Part shown: in pieces, positions 52,840 to 61,599 of the stretch
Layout: each line of letters begins with the position of its first letter
Numbering within the stretch: position 1 is the first letter of the stretch
Assembly: GCA_937949615.1 (NCBI GenBank)
Contig: CALEDQ010000018.1
Coordinates: 62,001 to 126,000, forward strand
Length of the DNA stretch: 64,000 nt
Source of the DNA: an uncultured bacterium
GTDB lineage: Bacteria > Muiribacteriota > Ozemobacteria > Ozemobacterales > Ozemobacteraceae
Reading direction: 5' to 3'
Position numbers and translations under genes: made by a program
The notes under the pieces: generated by a model
The model's database searches: none
Seen by the model: only the letters and a program-made list of their open reading frames with translations
What the model was told of the DNA's origin: nothing

Positions 52840-52922
52840 ACACTTTCTTGCGGCGGTTGCAGAAGATACGGTTTGGGGGTATGCTTGGTCACGAAAAATC
52901 AACCACAACAAGGAACCAGATA

Positions 52923-53723
52923 ATGAAATTCAAGCGCGTCTGCCTCTGCTACTTCTCACCGACCGGTGCCACCCGCAAAATTGTCAGCGAAATAGCCGCC
53001 GGCATCGGCATCGACCCGCTTAAAGTCATCGAAAACAACCTCACCTACCCAGAATACGCCGACTCAATAATCGAAATCGAGCCTGAAGATCTGGTGGTGA
53101 TCGCCGCCCCGGTTTATGCCGGCATGCTGCCTGCCGTGGCCCTGCAGCGCCTGAGCGCGATAAAATTCGCCAACAATCCGGCGGTGCTCGTTGCCGTCTA
53201 CGGCAACCGCAATTATGACGACGCCCTCATCGATCTGCGGGAATTCGCCAGCGCTGCCGGGCTGCTCCCAGTAGCCGCTGCCGCCTTCGTCGGCGAGCAC
53301 TCTTACTCGAATGACAAATATAAAATTGCAAAAGGGCGGCCAGACGCTGACGACATGCAAATCGCCCGCGATTTCGGCCGTAAAGTCTACGAAAAAATTC
53401 AGTCACTCAGCCCGAAGGCCGACATGCCCGAGCTCAAGCTGCCGGGCACTTTTCCGCTGCCAGAACGCAAAAATATCAATCACACCGCCGTCGAAACGAG
53501 GCACGAAATCTGCGTAGAATGCGGCCGCTGCCAGGAAGTCTGCCCAACCGGCGCTGTGTATTACAAAAAAGGCTATCAGACAAACAAAGACCTGTGCATA
53601 CTGTGCTTTGCCTGTGTTAAAAAGTGCCCGCAGCAGGCACGTATAGCTGCCTCGGAAACCATGCAGCAGTTCAGAGAGAAGCTCTCGGCCATGCCACGCC
53701 GCGCACCAGAAATCTTCATCTGA
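52923..53723 (+). CDS. EFR1-type flavodoxin/ferredoxin protein
   Basis: A 266-aa electron-transfer protein. Residues of about 1-175 are flavodoxin-like (CLCYFSPTGATRKIVSEIA binds FMN phosphate, VVIAAPVYAGMLP). The C-terminus has two 4Fe-4S motifs, CVECGRCQEVCP and CILCFACVKKCP. Members probably pass electrons to redox enzymes under anaerobic conditions. The start at 52923 has AAGGAA upstream, and the frame's longer extension to 52578 runs through the exporter's leader and is not coding. Not clearly linked to its neighbours. Confidence 0.85.
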   Translation: MKFKRVCLCYFSPTGATRKIVSEIAAGIGIDPLKVIENNLTYPEYADSIIEIEPEDLVVIAAPVYAGMLPAVALQRLSAIKFANNPAVLVAVYGNRNYDDALIDLREFASAAGLLPVAAAAFVGEHSYSNDKYKIAKGRPDADDMQIARDFGRKVYEKIQSLSPKADMPELKLPGTFPLPERKNINHTAVETRHEICVECGRCQEVCPTGAVYYKKGYQTNKDLCILCFACVKKCPQQARIAASETMQQFREKLSAMPRRAPEIFI

Positions 53724-53808
53724 CATTGTGGTGATCTGTTGGCAAGAATTGACTGGTTTCCATAAAACCGGTAACATTGCTTTATAATTTAAAGTCAAAC
53801 AGAGGATC

Positions 53809-55878
53809 ATGAGCTTTAAAACCTTGCCTGACAATCTTTTTGCCCGCACCAGAAAGGGTATTGCGCTGTTTCTGGTGGTTGGCATGGTGTTCATCACTTT
53901 TCTTCTGTTTTTTTTCATGTCCCTGACCACCGGTCAGTTCAATTTCACTGCCCATCAGCACCTTGAAACCGAACTGGCCTCACAGGCCGGCCGTGCCTTT
54001 GCCGATGCTTTCTGGGTTTTTGCCAAAGACGTTTTTCAAAACCGCAAAGGTTGCGACAGAATTTACCCGGCACCCGGCACTCCAAGCCCACTTTACCCTT
54101 TTAACAAAACCGGTCTTGAAAAAATCGAAATCGGCATCGAAGATTTTGAAAAATCCGGGCAGATTCTCAACGCCTTCAAGGAAATTGAAAAACAGATTCC
54201 GGAGCTCAGCAAAACAAAAGCCAAAATGCATTTTAAGGTTCGCAAATCTTCAGACAGCTTTGCACATGGCGATTTGTGCCTGAATATAACATTCACTCTG
54301 AAGAATGAAGACTACTCATTCGACTATTTTCGTGAATTCAAGCTGATTCGCTGCCTGGCGCCGGTGGTGCCCAAATTTTCCTTATTTCTTCGCAACAATT
54401 CCGGAGACAATTCATACAATCGCATCATAAAAAGCTTTCAAGATGAACAGGGCCAGGAAAAGGCATTTGTAGTAAGCAATCACGAAACAGCGTATGTTTC
54501 AGGAGCAACCGACACCTGGAAAAGATCGGGCTGGATATTTCTAGGTGGCCAGTCAGTAACCCTCAACCTCGACGGAACCCACCCCTGCCGCAAAGAGTCC
54601 GATTCATTCATGTTCTGGCCGGGGCTCTATTCAGACAGCCTGAGCCAGGCCCTGCCATACTCATGCTCAAACTATATCGGCAGTTCTAAACTTCGGGTAC
54701 GCTTCACTCCTTCAGGAGCCATGTCGGACTGGCAGAGCAGCGCTTTGTTAAAAGAGGTTCTGGGCGGCGTCAGCATGCCTTTTGTTTTAAAATCGAGCGT
54801 ATTGAGACTCTTTGGCAATCGCGATAAAATCACACCAACAAAGGTTTTTGGCAGGGTTTTCACCAATTACGTGATTTATTCAACAATGATTCTTGACCAG
54901 AACAACGATTCAGTCGCTGATTCGATAACCTCTCCTCAGGGAGTCGAGCAGCGCGCTATTTTTCCTCTGCCACGCCTTGACAACAGCGGCCTGTTCAAGC
55001 CGCCAATCTTTCCAAGATTCGTTACCAATAAGGGTTACGACCTGTTTCTCGACTCAACCGGCGTCGAGGGAATTCCGGAAAAAATTGAAGATGTTTTTGC
55101 CTCTTACAATGGCGGAGACCCTGACTATGTTACCTATATGAGCAAACTAGTTAGAGATTTTTCTCCATCGACGGGCATCGAGGCCTATAATTCCCTCTAC
55201 GACCAGATTTTTGAAGGTTCTTCCGAAACCAGCGGCAAAAGTTTTCCGGCCCCGCATATGTTGACTCAGAACAGCTACCCTGACGAAGGCAAAGACGTCG
55301 AAATCCCTCTCGATTACGCCCGCACCGAGCTCCAGTTCAAGGGCGACCTGAACAAGTTCGACCCCGGCGCCTTTTTTGCCGACCTGAACATATATGGCCG
55401 AATTTATACAGACGAAAACGATTTTTTCAAAAACAGCGAAGTTAAAAGGGAAAATGAAACCTTTCTGATCAATGATCCCATCGTTTCAAGAGTCTCAGGC
55501 TCTCTGACCATTGCCAACCCGGTTCAGGCCAACGCCCCGGCCGTAATAGTGTGCGACGATGATTTGACGGTTTCTGACATTATTGAGTCAGCAAACGAGT
55601 CGAAATTAACGCTCGTTTCACTTAACGGCGACATAAAAATTACCGGAAAACGACTTGAAGGAATCTCTCTGATTGCTCCCCGCGGCGAAATTTTCTGGGA
55701 AGCACCGGTCGAAATCAACGGCAGTCTCTGCGCCAGAAACATCGCCCCCGCAACCTTTGGCCTTGGAGGCTCTCTTACCTGGGATAAAGGAATGGATATT
55801 TCAAGCGTCGAAACCGCTGCCAGATCTGTTGCTATTCTTATCGGCCCCAATATTACCCTGGTAAGAAAGGCTTATTAA
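53809..55878 (+). CDS. Large pilin-like (PilX/GspK-like) surface protein
   Basis: A 689-aa protein whose N-terminus (RKG then IALFLVVGMVFITFLLFFF) looks like a class III/prepilin signal with cleavage after Gly17. Position 5 of the mature form is Leu and not Glu, as in GspK-type tip pseudopilins. The rest is a long exported region, ending (about residues 570-680) in beta-solenoid-like repeats (LTVSDIIES, KLTLVSLNGDIKI). It is first of a run with two small prepilins, 1 base apart from the next gene. AGAGGATC precedes the ATG. Likely part of a type IV pilus or type II secretion-like pseudopilus. The assembly ATPase is not in this window. Confidence 0.65.
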   Translation: MSFKTLPDNLFARTRKGIALFLVVGMVFITFLLFFFMSLTTGQFNFTAHQHLETELASQAGRAFADAFWVFAKDVFQNRKGCDRIYPAPGTPSPLYPFNKTGLEKIEIGIEDFEKSGQILNAFKEIEKQIPELSKTKAKMHFKVRKSSDSFAHGDLCLNITFTLKNEDYSFDYFREFKLIRCLAPVVPKFSLFLRNNSGDNSYNRIIKSFQDEQGQEKAFVVSNHETAYVSGATDTWKRSGWIFLGGQSVTLNLDGTHPCRKESDSFMFWPGLYSDSLSQALPYSCSNYIGSSKLRVRFTPSGAMSDWQSSALLKEVLGGVSMPFVLKSSVLRLFGNRDKITPTKVFGRVFTNYVIYSTMILDQNNDSVADSITSPQGVEQRAIFPLPRLDNSGLFKPPIFPRFVTNKGYDLFLDSTGVEGIPEKIEDVFASYNGGDPDYVTYMSKLVRDFSPSTGIEAYNSLYDQIFEGSSETSGKSFPAPHMLTQNSYPDEGKDVEIPLDYARTELQFKGDLNKFDPGAFFADLNIYGRIYTDENDFFKNSEVKRENETFLINDPIVSRVSGSLTIANPVQANAPAVIVCDDDLTVSDIIESANESKLTLVSLNGDIKITGKRLEGISLIAPRGEIFWEAPVEINGSLCARNIAPATFGLGGSLTWDKGMDISSVETAARSVAILIGPNITLVRKAY

Positions 55879-55879
55879 C

Positions 55880-56326
55880 TTGTTAAAAGCAAAATCTGCC
55901 CTTTCAATGATTGAGCTTCTCGTCGCCATAGCAGTCCTTGGCGGTGCCCTGCTGCCGATCTGGCATCTTCATTACCAGTCGACCAGGCGGGTCACCATCG
56001 GCGAAAACCAGACACTGCTCAAGAACATCTCTTTTGCTTTTTCAACGCAGGTCAGAAGACTCAACCCCAATCTACTGCCCGTAACAAACGGTTATCAGAA
56101 GATTGAATTCAACGATAAGGGTCTTTATCATCTGGGCGGGCCTTCTTCGATAAACAACATTGCCATCCCGGACTGGAACCCCACAACGATCGCCCTGAAT
56201 TTTCAAATAAAGAAGCTGGCCGCAATTCCGCGCGACAACCGCCTGGTAATCATGAAAATTACCTGGACGAGAAAAGATACAGGCCCAGCCGATTTTCTGA
56301 TTCCGACACTGGTGTCACATGATTAA
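55880..56326 (+). CDS. Type IV prepilin-like protein (minor pseudopilin)
   Basis: A 148-aa protein with the prepilin signature KSA then LSMIELLVAIAVLGG: cleavage after Ala7, Glu at mature position 5. A short beta domain follows. The start is TTG, only 1 base after the preceding stop. The next gene overlaps by 8 bases. Confidence 0.75.
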   Translation: MLKAKSALSMIELLVAIAVLGGALLPIWHLHYQSTRRVTIGENQTLLKNISFAFSTQVRRLNPNLLPVTNGYQKIEFNDKGLYHLGGPSSINNIAIPDWNPTTIALNFQIKKLAAIPRDNRLVIMKITWTRKDTGPADFLIPTLVSHD

Positions 56327-56894
56327 AAACCAAAAGAAGGCTTTTACCCTCATCGAATCGTTGATTGTGATCACAATTCTTGCCATACTGCTGACAGTGG
56401 CTTACAGATTGCTCGTCACCAGCCAGAAGGGGGCGATTCACGGCCAGGAAGCTTCTCTTCATCTTATGGCCGCCGATATTCTTGCGGCAGCCCTCGAAAA
56501 AGACTTCTGTAATATTCTGCCATTCGAAATCAATTCAGACAAAGGAAAAATTGCAGGCCCGATTGCCTTTTCCCCAGATAATATTGCCGCTGATTCAGTA
56601 CTTTTCTGGGCTTTGGGCGATACCGGGGTCAAGCAGATAAGGTATTCATTCGACCGGCAGAAGCGTTTTATTCTGCGCGAAGAGGTCGATTCAACCGGTC
56701 AGGCAACCCGCAGCGAAAAATTCGCCGAAGGCTATGTAACTGATTTTGTTCTAAATGACGCATCAGCAATAGCAGAAACCATCAAGGTTATGATTGAAAT
56801 GGAAGGAAAATCAAAAAAAACCGTTATCAACCGAGTATTCTGCCATGGCCTGATCGATGAAAAAGACTGCAAACACTGGATTTTTCATTTTTAA
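56319..56894 (+). CDS. Type IV prepilin-like protein (minor pseudopilin)
   Basis: A 191-aa protein with a canonical prepilin N-terminus KKA then FTLIESLIVITIL, with Glu at mature position 5, followed by an alpha/beta region like GspJ-type minor pseudopilins (SFDRQKRFILREEVDS). It overlaps the previous gene (ATGATTAA). 72 bases separate it from the sigma-factor gene. Confidence 0.78.
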   Translation: MIKNQKKAFTLIESLIVITILAILLTVAYRLLVTSQKGAIHGQEASLHLMAADILAAALEKDFCNILPFEINSDKGKIAGPIAFSPDNIAADSVLFWALGDTGVKQIRYSFDRQKRFILREEVDSTGQATRSEKFAEGYVTDFVLNDASAIAETIKVMIEMEGKSKKTVINRVFCHGLIDEKDCKHWIFHF

Positions 56895-56966
56895 ATTTTT
56901 TCCATCCACTTTTGCACTTTCATTCGTTTCTTATATGTGAAAAAGCGAAATAACCGAAACAACTAA

Positions 56967-57509
56967 ATGGACGACGAAGTCAGACTGATTAAAAAGATTC
57001 AAAGCGGTCAGAAGAAAGAGTTTCAGCATCTCATAAGCAAATATGAAAAAGGCTGTCGCACCTTCTTCTGGCAACGCTGCAATGGTAATCTTGAGGTTTC
57101 CAGAGACCTCGCGCAGGAGGCTTTTATAAGGGTATTCAGAAATATCAACAGCCTTACCCAGCCAGAAGGTTTTAAAGCCTGGCTCTGGACAATATGCCGC
57201 AATGTCCTGATCGATTATCAGCGCAAGGAGAAATGCGAACAGAAGCTAACCCGGGCCAATTTTCAAGATAGAACGACCTCGCCCGAAAAAATTGCCGAGA
57301 CACGACAAACCGTTCAGAAAGCCATTAATGAGCTCCCGGAAAATCAAAAAGAGATTATCGAGCTGAAATACTTCTGGGAATTATCTCTGGAAGAAGTTGC
57401 GCAAACCTTAAAAGCCCCTCTTGGCACAATCAAAGGCAGACTCACAGCGGCAAGAAAGCGCCTATTCGAGCTATTAGACCAGGATTCTACTGATGAAAAA
57501 CTGTCCTGA
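56967..57509 (+). CDS. ECF-type RNA polymerase sigma factor
   Basis: A 180-aa sigma factor with region 2 (SRDLAQEAFIRVFRNI, KAWLWTICRNVLIDYQR) and region 4 (LPENQKEIIELKYFWELSLEEVAQTLKAPLGTIKGRLTAARKR), and no other domain. It is likely held by the anti-sigma protein coded by the next gene, which overlaps its 3' end by 17 bases. No ribosome site is evident before the ATG, so expression may depend on upstream genes. Confidence 0.92.
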   Translation: MDDEVRLIKKIQSGQKKEFQHLISKYEKGCRTFFWQRCNGNLEVSRDLAQEAFIRVFRNINSLTQPEGFKAWLWTICRNVLIDYQRKEKCEQKLTRANFQDRTTSPEKIAETRQTVQKAINELPENQKEIIELKYFWELSLEEVAQTLKAPLGTIKGRLTAARKRLFELLDQDSTDEKLS

Positions 57510-58350
57510 AACAAAAAATCTATTAGACAGAGCGCTTGAGAGAGAAGCCACCCGGGAAATCTCGGCTCAAGATCAGCAGCATCTGGAACAATGCGAAGCA
57601 TGCCGCCAGAAATTTGCTCAGATTATCGCTCTCGAAGCCAATCTGAAGTCTTTGCCGCGCGAAGTCGAAAATCACATGGCCGCAAAACCGATCCGGCTCG
57701 AAGATGTCACCGGTCCGGTGCGCACGCAAACGAGCCCCAGAACTATTGCCATGCTTGGACTTATCGCACTCGCCATGCTGTTCTGGCTTGTCTCGCCACG
57801 CTTTATGAACAGTGAAAAAGAAGATATGCCAGCAGAAATCAATGAAGAAAAGCCGGTTATCAATCTGCCCGGCAATTTTATCGTTCAGAATCACCTTAAT
57901 CTGAAACAGGGCAATGGCAGCTCATACTCGACAGATCAGGCGGATATCATCAGAGACGATAACGTCATCATGAGGTTTACCAGAGCGGAATTTACCTTCA
58001 TACCATCTGGAATCGAGTTGAATTCCGGAAAAGTTGAAGTCGAAATTGCCGGAAAGGGTCTTGATTTTTCGATAACGACCTTCAATGCAGTAATTTCGGT
58101 TAAGGGAACAATTTTTGCGGTTGAAGTAAGAGATGATAAAAGCTCACTCGTTTCGGTTTCCCGTGGCAAAGTTGAAGTCATAAATATTTCTGGCGATAAA
58201 ACTTTCCTGACAGCGGGTGAAAGTTCTATCATATCTCCTGACGGTACAATTCAAAAGGCAGGTGTTAAACCTGCAAAGATTGAAACAATAAATACAAATT
58301 TAAAAGGTAAGGAGGAAACAGCATCAGCACAGCAGATGCTTAATGAATAA
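57493..58350 (+). CDS. Zinc-finger anti-sigma factor fused to a FecR domain
   Basis: A 285-aa membrane protein. The N-terminal zinc-binding anti-sigma motif is His30xxxCys34xxCys37. One membrane helix spans about residues 78-97 (IAMLGLIALAMLFWL). The periplasmic FecR domain is at about residues 125-260 (VIMRFTRAEFTFIPSGIELNSGKVEV). The tail is Lys-rich. It should bind the sigma factor next door and release it on an envelope signal, as in FecI-FecR type surface signalling, though no TonB receptor is near. AGGA precedes the ATG. Confidence 0.85.
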   Translation: MKNCPETKNLLDRALEREATREISAQDQQHLEQCEACRQKFAQIIALEANLKSLPREVENHMAAKPIRLEDVTGPVRTQTSPRTIAMLGLIALAMLFWLVSPRFMNSEKEDMPAEINEEKPVINLPGNFIVQNHLNLKQGNGSSYSTDQADIIRDDNVIMRFTRAEFTFIPSGIELNSGKVEVEIAGKGLDFSITTFNAVISVKGTIFAVEVRDDKSSLVSVSRGKVEVINISGDKTFLTAGESSIISPDGTIQKAGVKPAKIETINTNLKGKEETASAQQMLNE

Positions 58351-59105
58351 TGGCAGCAGATTTTTTCAACCTGATTCGCAAAAACCGCATAGCAGCCTGT
58401 TTTTTTTGCACCCTTCTAGCAATAAATTCCTCGGCGGCATTTGCGCAGCTCCCCCTGCCTCCGCTGCCTTTGCCTGATCCTTTTGGCATCTTTGGCAGCA
58501 CCGATGAAGAAAAGGAAAAAGCCCTCAACGAAATCGTTTCGGTCGGTATGGAAAGAAAACCGGCCGGAGTCGCGCCATACGGCCTTACCCCTTCTGGCGA
58601 TCCATTATGGCCGATTCCTGACCCCGAACCGGCGAAAACTGCAACGGCAAAAATCGAAACGACAAAGGCTGCCCCGGCAGTAATTACCAGCCCGTCATCA
58701 TCTGGTCAGGTTACTAACGAAAAACACACCGAAACCATTAACTGCATGATCGCCAGAAACAGTTTTGAAGGGCGCAACATCAGCCCCTTAATCAATAAAA
58801 ACCTTACCGCAGGCGAAAAATCAGGTCTGCCCGGAAGACCGGCCGAAGATCTTTCTGACAAAGAAATCGAGGCTTTGCAGTATTCTTTCATTTATGATCT
58901 CCAACGCCATGCTAAATTTGTTTATGAGGGCAAAAATTCCATGGCTGCAGCTGTTGCATATAAATGGAAATTAATTGGCAGTCTTCATTCAAACCAGATT
59001 GATGAAATAACCTTTAATATCGCGACAAAAAATAATTTTCCGAAATTCTCTTTGTGGATTGAATCTGTGATTGAACAGGACAAAAAATTCATCGAGAATC
59101 CATGA
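58350..59105 (+). CDS. Secreted protein of unknown function with Leu-Pro-rich motif
   Basis: A 251-aa exported protein: signal peptide (about residues 1-33, ending AFAQ), then LPLPPLPLPDPFGIFGS, an Ala/Thr/Pro linker, and a helical C-terminal domain (about residues 155-251) with no recognised family. It overlaps the anti-sigma stop by one base (TAATG), so it belongs to the same translational unit and is a candidate for an effector or sensor of the sigma system. Confidence 0.65.
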   Translation: MAADFFNLIRKNRIAACFFCTLLAINSSAAFAQLPLPPLPLPDPFGIFGSTDEEKEKALNEIVSVGMERKPAGVAPYGLTPSGDPLWPIPDPEPAKTATAKIETTKAAPAVITSPSSSGQVTNEKHTETINCMIARNSFEGRNISPLINKNLTAGEKSGLPGRPAEDLSDKEIEALQYSFIYDLQRHAKFVYEGKNSMAAAVAYKWKLIGSLHSNQIDEITFNIATKNNFPKFSLWIESVIEQDKKFIENP

Positions 59106-59134
59106 AGAAATCTAAATATCCTGGAGGGAACTTT

Positions 59135-59596
59135 ATGAAAAGGTTTTTGAAAATAGCTTCTGTGTTTATGGTTATGGTCATGTTGCAATGCAATGCCGGC
59201 TTTGCCCAGACCATCAATAACAACAATGCCAACACCCAGCCACAGCAACAGCAGGGTTTTGGCGGCTGGGGCGGCTGGATGGCATTTCTTCCCTTCCCGC
59301 TCCCACCGATTCCATTGCCTTTCTTTGGTGGTTTTGGCATGGGCAATGCCGGCGCCGGGCAACAGGGAACGAACAACAACCAGAATGTTGTCGTCAATGG
59401 CGGTGGCAGCCAGGACAACACCCAGATGATGGAAATGATGAAACAGATTCTTGAGCTGCTGCAAAAGCGGCAGAATGAAGAAAATGCCTCTGACAGCTAC
59501 CCGGTTGAAGGCTCTGAAGAAACCGTGTCAGGCAACGCAGTTCAGGATACCACCGAAAATGAATCTCAGACCGGCGAAGGCGCATTAAACGAATAA
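59135..59596 (+). CDS. Small secreted Asn/Gln/Gly-rich protein with Leu-Pro-rich motif
   Basis: A 153-aa exported protein: signal peptide (about residues 1-25), Asn/Gln-rich spacer, FLPFPLPPIPLPFFGGFG, a Gly/Asn stretch, a short amphipathic helix (MMEMMKQILELLQKRQ) and an acidic tail. The Pro-rich motif resembles that of the previous gene's product. GGAGGG lies just before the ATG at 59135. The earlier ATG at 59102 overlaps the previous stop and is less likely. A terminator follows. Confidence 0.6.
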   Translation: MKRFLKIASVFMVMVMLQCNAGFAQTINNNNANTQPQQQQGFGGWGGWMAFLPFPLPPIPLPFFGGFGMGNAGAGQQGTNNNQNVVVNGGGSQDNTQMMEMMKQILELLQKRQNEENASDSYPVEGSEETVSGNAVQDTTENESQTGEGALNE

Positions 59597-59606
59597 TTGC
59601 CAGAGC

Positions 59607-59648
59607 AAAAGGGGGCGTCTCACAAGAGATGGCCCCCTTTTGTTTTAT
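59607..59648 (+). terminator. Terminator after the sigma/secreted-protein operon
   Basis: AAAAGGGGGC (59607-59616) pairs with GCCCCCTTTT (59632-59641), with a nested TCTC/GAGA stem in the loop, and a TGTTTTATTTT tail. The A-tract may serve the convergent gene. Confidence 0.85.
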
Positions 59649-59669
59649 TTTTGTCACAGTTACCCGGCA

Positions 59670-60434
59670 TCAGCGGCCTGGCGGTGGTTCGGCAAAATCG
59701 CGATGATGGTGTTCGTAATCGCGATCGTCATCGTAATAGCGCGGTGTCGACCATTCGTATTTAATTTCGACGGTCTGACCAGGGTAGGATTCGGGGTTAA
59801 AGTCGGTTTCGCTGACCGGCGACCACGAACTTTCACCATAACCGGTGCCGGGAGCACTTTCTGCCAGGTGTTTGCTTTCAGCTTCTGATTTCCGTAATGA
59901 GTCGTAAGGAAGATAAACCACCGGTCGATGTTCACGATAGGCAACTACTCTGATCAGCCCCAGCTGGTCGCTTTGTCCCAGACGCCCGGCATAGGAATCA
60001 CCGGCGCTGGTAAAATAGAATCTCTGCACATGGCTCATGCCCGAACGCCACCCGGCGAAGTCGCCGGTCTGACCTGGATTGAGAACATACATGCTTTCGT
60101 TCGAACCGCCATAACTGCGCTGACCCGAGATGATGTTCAGACCGTCGACCGAAATTGTCAGTGCAATACGATTGCGCGAGGTATTGGTGACCCTGATCGA
60201 ATAGCGCTCTCCCTGACGGGCAGTGATGCGCAGGCGCGAATCGGGCATATATTTTTCATAACGGTATGCCGGGTAAGCACTAAGCGGCCCGCGCTCGTCA
60301 CCAATTACAGTCACTCTCACCAGATTATCATCAACCGGTTCGTAAGGCGGAGCAATAGAACGCTCTGCCAGAGTGGCGGCAGCTGTAGCCAAACAAAGAA
60401 GCACCAGAAACAACATCATTTGCCTGGTTCTCAT
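59670..60434 (-). CDS. Secreted protein of unknown function
   Basis: A 254-aa protein with a signal peptide (about residues 1-23). The middle (about residues 60-175) is a compact beta domain with SVDGLNIISGQRS, MYVLNPGQ and GWRSGMSHVQRFYFTSAGDSYA, a pattern I recall from uncharacterised proteobacterial exported proteins. The tail is rich in Asp, His and Arg (YYDDDRDYEHHHRD) and could bind metal. The start at 60434 follows GGAGGGG. It is convergent with the preceding operon. Confidence 0.65.
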   Translation of the reverse strand: MRTRQMMLFLVLLCLATAAATLAERSIAPPYEPVDDNLVRVTVIGDERGPLSAYPAYRYEKYMPDSRLRITARQGERYSIRVTNTSRNRIALTISVDGLNIISGQRSYGGSNESMYVLNPGQTGDFAGWRSGMSHVQRFYFTSAGDSYAGRLGQSDQLGLIRVVAYREHRPVVYLPYDSLRKSEAESKHLAESAPGTGYGESSWSPVSETDFNPESYPGQTVEIKYEWSTPRYYDDDRDYEHHHRDFAEPPPGR

Positions 60435-60858
60435 AATCCCCTCCTGTTTGCAGTTAATCAAAATAACGCAGAAATAACCAAACAGATTTAGGGACCATAC
60501 AAAAATATTTTTTTTGCAATTATGCTCAAAGTTTAACCAGAATGTACACTTTCTGAACACCGACGCAATAAAAGTTCACAGACAGGATGAGGCAGTCACC
60601 AGTTCATCAACTCAAACATGGCACTCAAAAAGTTTTCTACAACGCTCGCATTAAAACGTATAAACAAAGACAGACAAACTCAAACAAACGCAGACAAAAA
60701 AATACATAAAAAGACTCTAAACTTTTGTAAAAAATGCCGATATAAAAAATGTGGGTTGCAAGTTGGCACAACATTTGCTATACTGCGCGTCACACAAAAA
60801 AACCCGGAGCAACTCGTCAGAGCAAACCGTCCGGAGCAATGTATTAAGAGGTTTTGTA
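60435..60858. other. Divergent AT-rich intergenic region
   Basis: 424 bases between two divergent secreted-protein genes, rich in A and T with short AAC/AAAC runs and no coding signal. It contains the promoter at 60756-60784 for the plus-strand gene. A promoter for the minus-strand gene was not identified. Confidence 0.5.
60756..60784 (+). promoter_or_regulatory. Promoter of the secreted protein at 60859
   Basis: TTGCAA (60756-60761), a 17-base spacer and TATACT (60779-60784) form a sigma-70 promoter. TGGCAC and TTGCT in the spacer have the spacing of a sigma-54 promoter, so the type is uncertain. Confidence 0.55.
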
Positions 60859-61467
60859 ATGTCTCCCGTGTACACCACCATACGCAAAGTGTCTTTCCGC
60901 TGTCTTTTTGTTATGATTCTCATGCTGGCCGCGACAATGCAGTCAGGCTTTGCGTCAGACAATTTCTCCTACAACGACGTCGAACTGCGCCGCATCGAAG
61001 CTCCTGCCAACTTTGAAAATGCCGTCCGCTACCAGATCACCTACTGGTATAAAGACAATGGCGCCAGCATGCAGGTTTTCCCGAGCCGCGAAGAACGCGA
61101 ACGCGATGCCGACATCATTCTTGCTCAGGCTGTTAACCGTTTCCTCGATGAAGAATATCATGAAAAAGGTAAAGGCATGGACGAACACGTCGTCGAAGCC
61201 GCCAATATGGGCACTCTCATCGACCTGGTCAACAAAGACTATCTCTCACCGGCCTGGAAAGAAGAAAACGTCAACAATTTCCGCCAGTTCCTGCACAAAT
61301 ACGAAAAAGATCTGCTGCTGTTCACCATCAACATCTATCTCGACTACGCTACCAAGGGCAATTACTATACCGGCAACGACATCAACCCGATCGTCGTGAA
61401 CTTCAAAAACGACGGCAAAAGCGCTGACGAAGTGACTTTTATCACCGTTAACTACACCGATAAATAA
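60859..61467 (+). CDS. Secreted protein of unknown function
   Basis: A 202-aa exported protein: signal peptide (about residues 1-32, ending GFAS), then a mixed alpha/beta, strongly acidic mature part without cysteines. I recognise no family. AAGAGG precedes the ATG at 60859. It is monocistronic, with a strong promoter region and terminator, so it is probably abundant. Confidence 0.6.
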   Translation: MSPVYTTIRKVSFRCLFVMILMLAATMQSGFASDNFSYNDVELRRIEAPANFENAVRYQITYWYKDNGASMQVFPSREERERDADIILAQAVNRFLDEEYHEKGKGMDEHVVEAANMGTLIDLVNKDYLSPAWKEENVNNFRQFLHKYEKDLLLFTINIYLDYATKGNYYTGNDINPIVVNFKNDGKSADEVTFITVNYTDK

Positions 61468-61481
61468 ACATCGTTCAACTG

Positions 61482-61517
61482 CTCCCCTGCAGCAATAGCT
61501 GCAGGGGAGTTTTGTTT
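61482..61517 (+). terminator. Terminator after the secreted protein gene
   Basis: A perfect 11-bp stem (CTCCCCTGCAG at 61482-61492 with CTGCAGGGGAG at 61499-61509), a 6-base loop and a TTTTGTTTT tail. Confidence 0.9.
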
Positions 61518-61540
61518 TAGCCTGACGGTTGTGCTATAAT
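61512..61540 (+). promoter_or_regulatory. Promoter of the BMC-trmO-nifU operon
   Basis: TTGTTT (61512-61517), a 17-base spacer and an extended -10 TGCTATAAT with TATAAT at 61535-61540. The -35 box overlaps the tail of the preceding terminator. Confidence 0.6.
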
Positions 61541-61599
61541 TCCAGCCGTTATCAGCAAACCGGGCACGGTGGCAGAGCCATGCCCAAAGAGGGAAAGAA

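Noticed and set aside
52578..52922. N-terminal extension of the flavodoxin/ferredoxin gene
   Set aside because: The extension is Arg-rich and non-homologous, crosses the ABC operon's promoter and attenuator, and a good ribosome site precedes the ATG at 52923.
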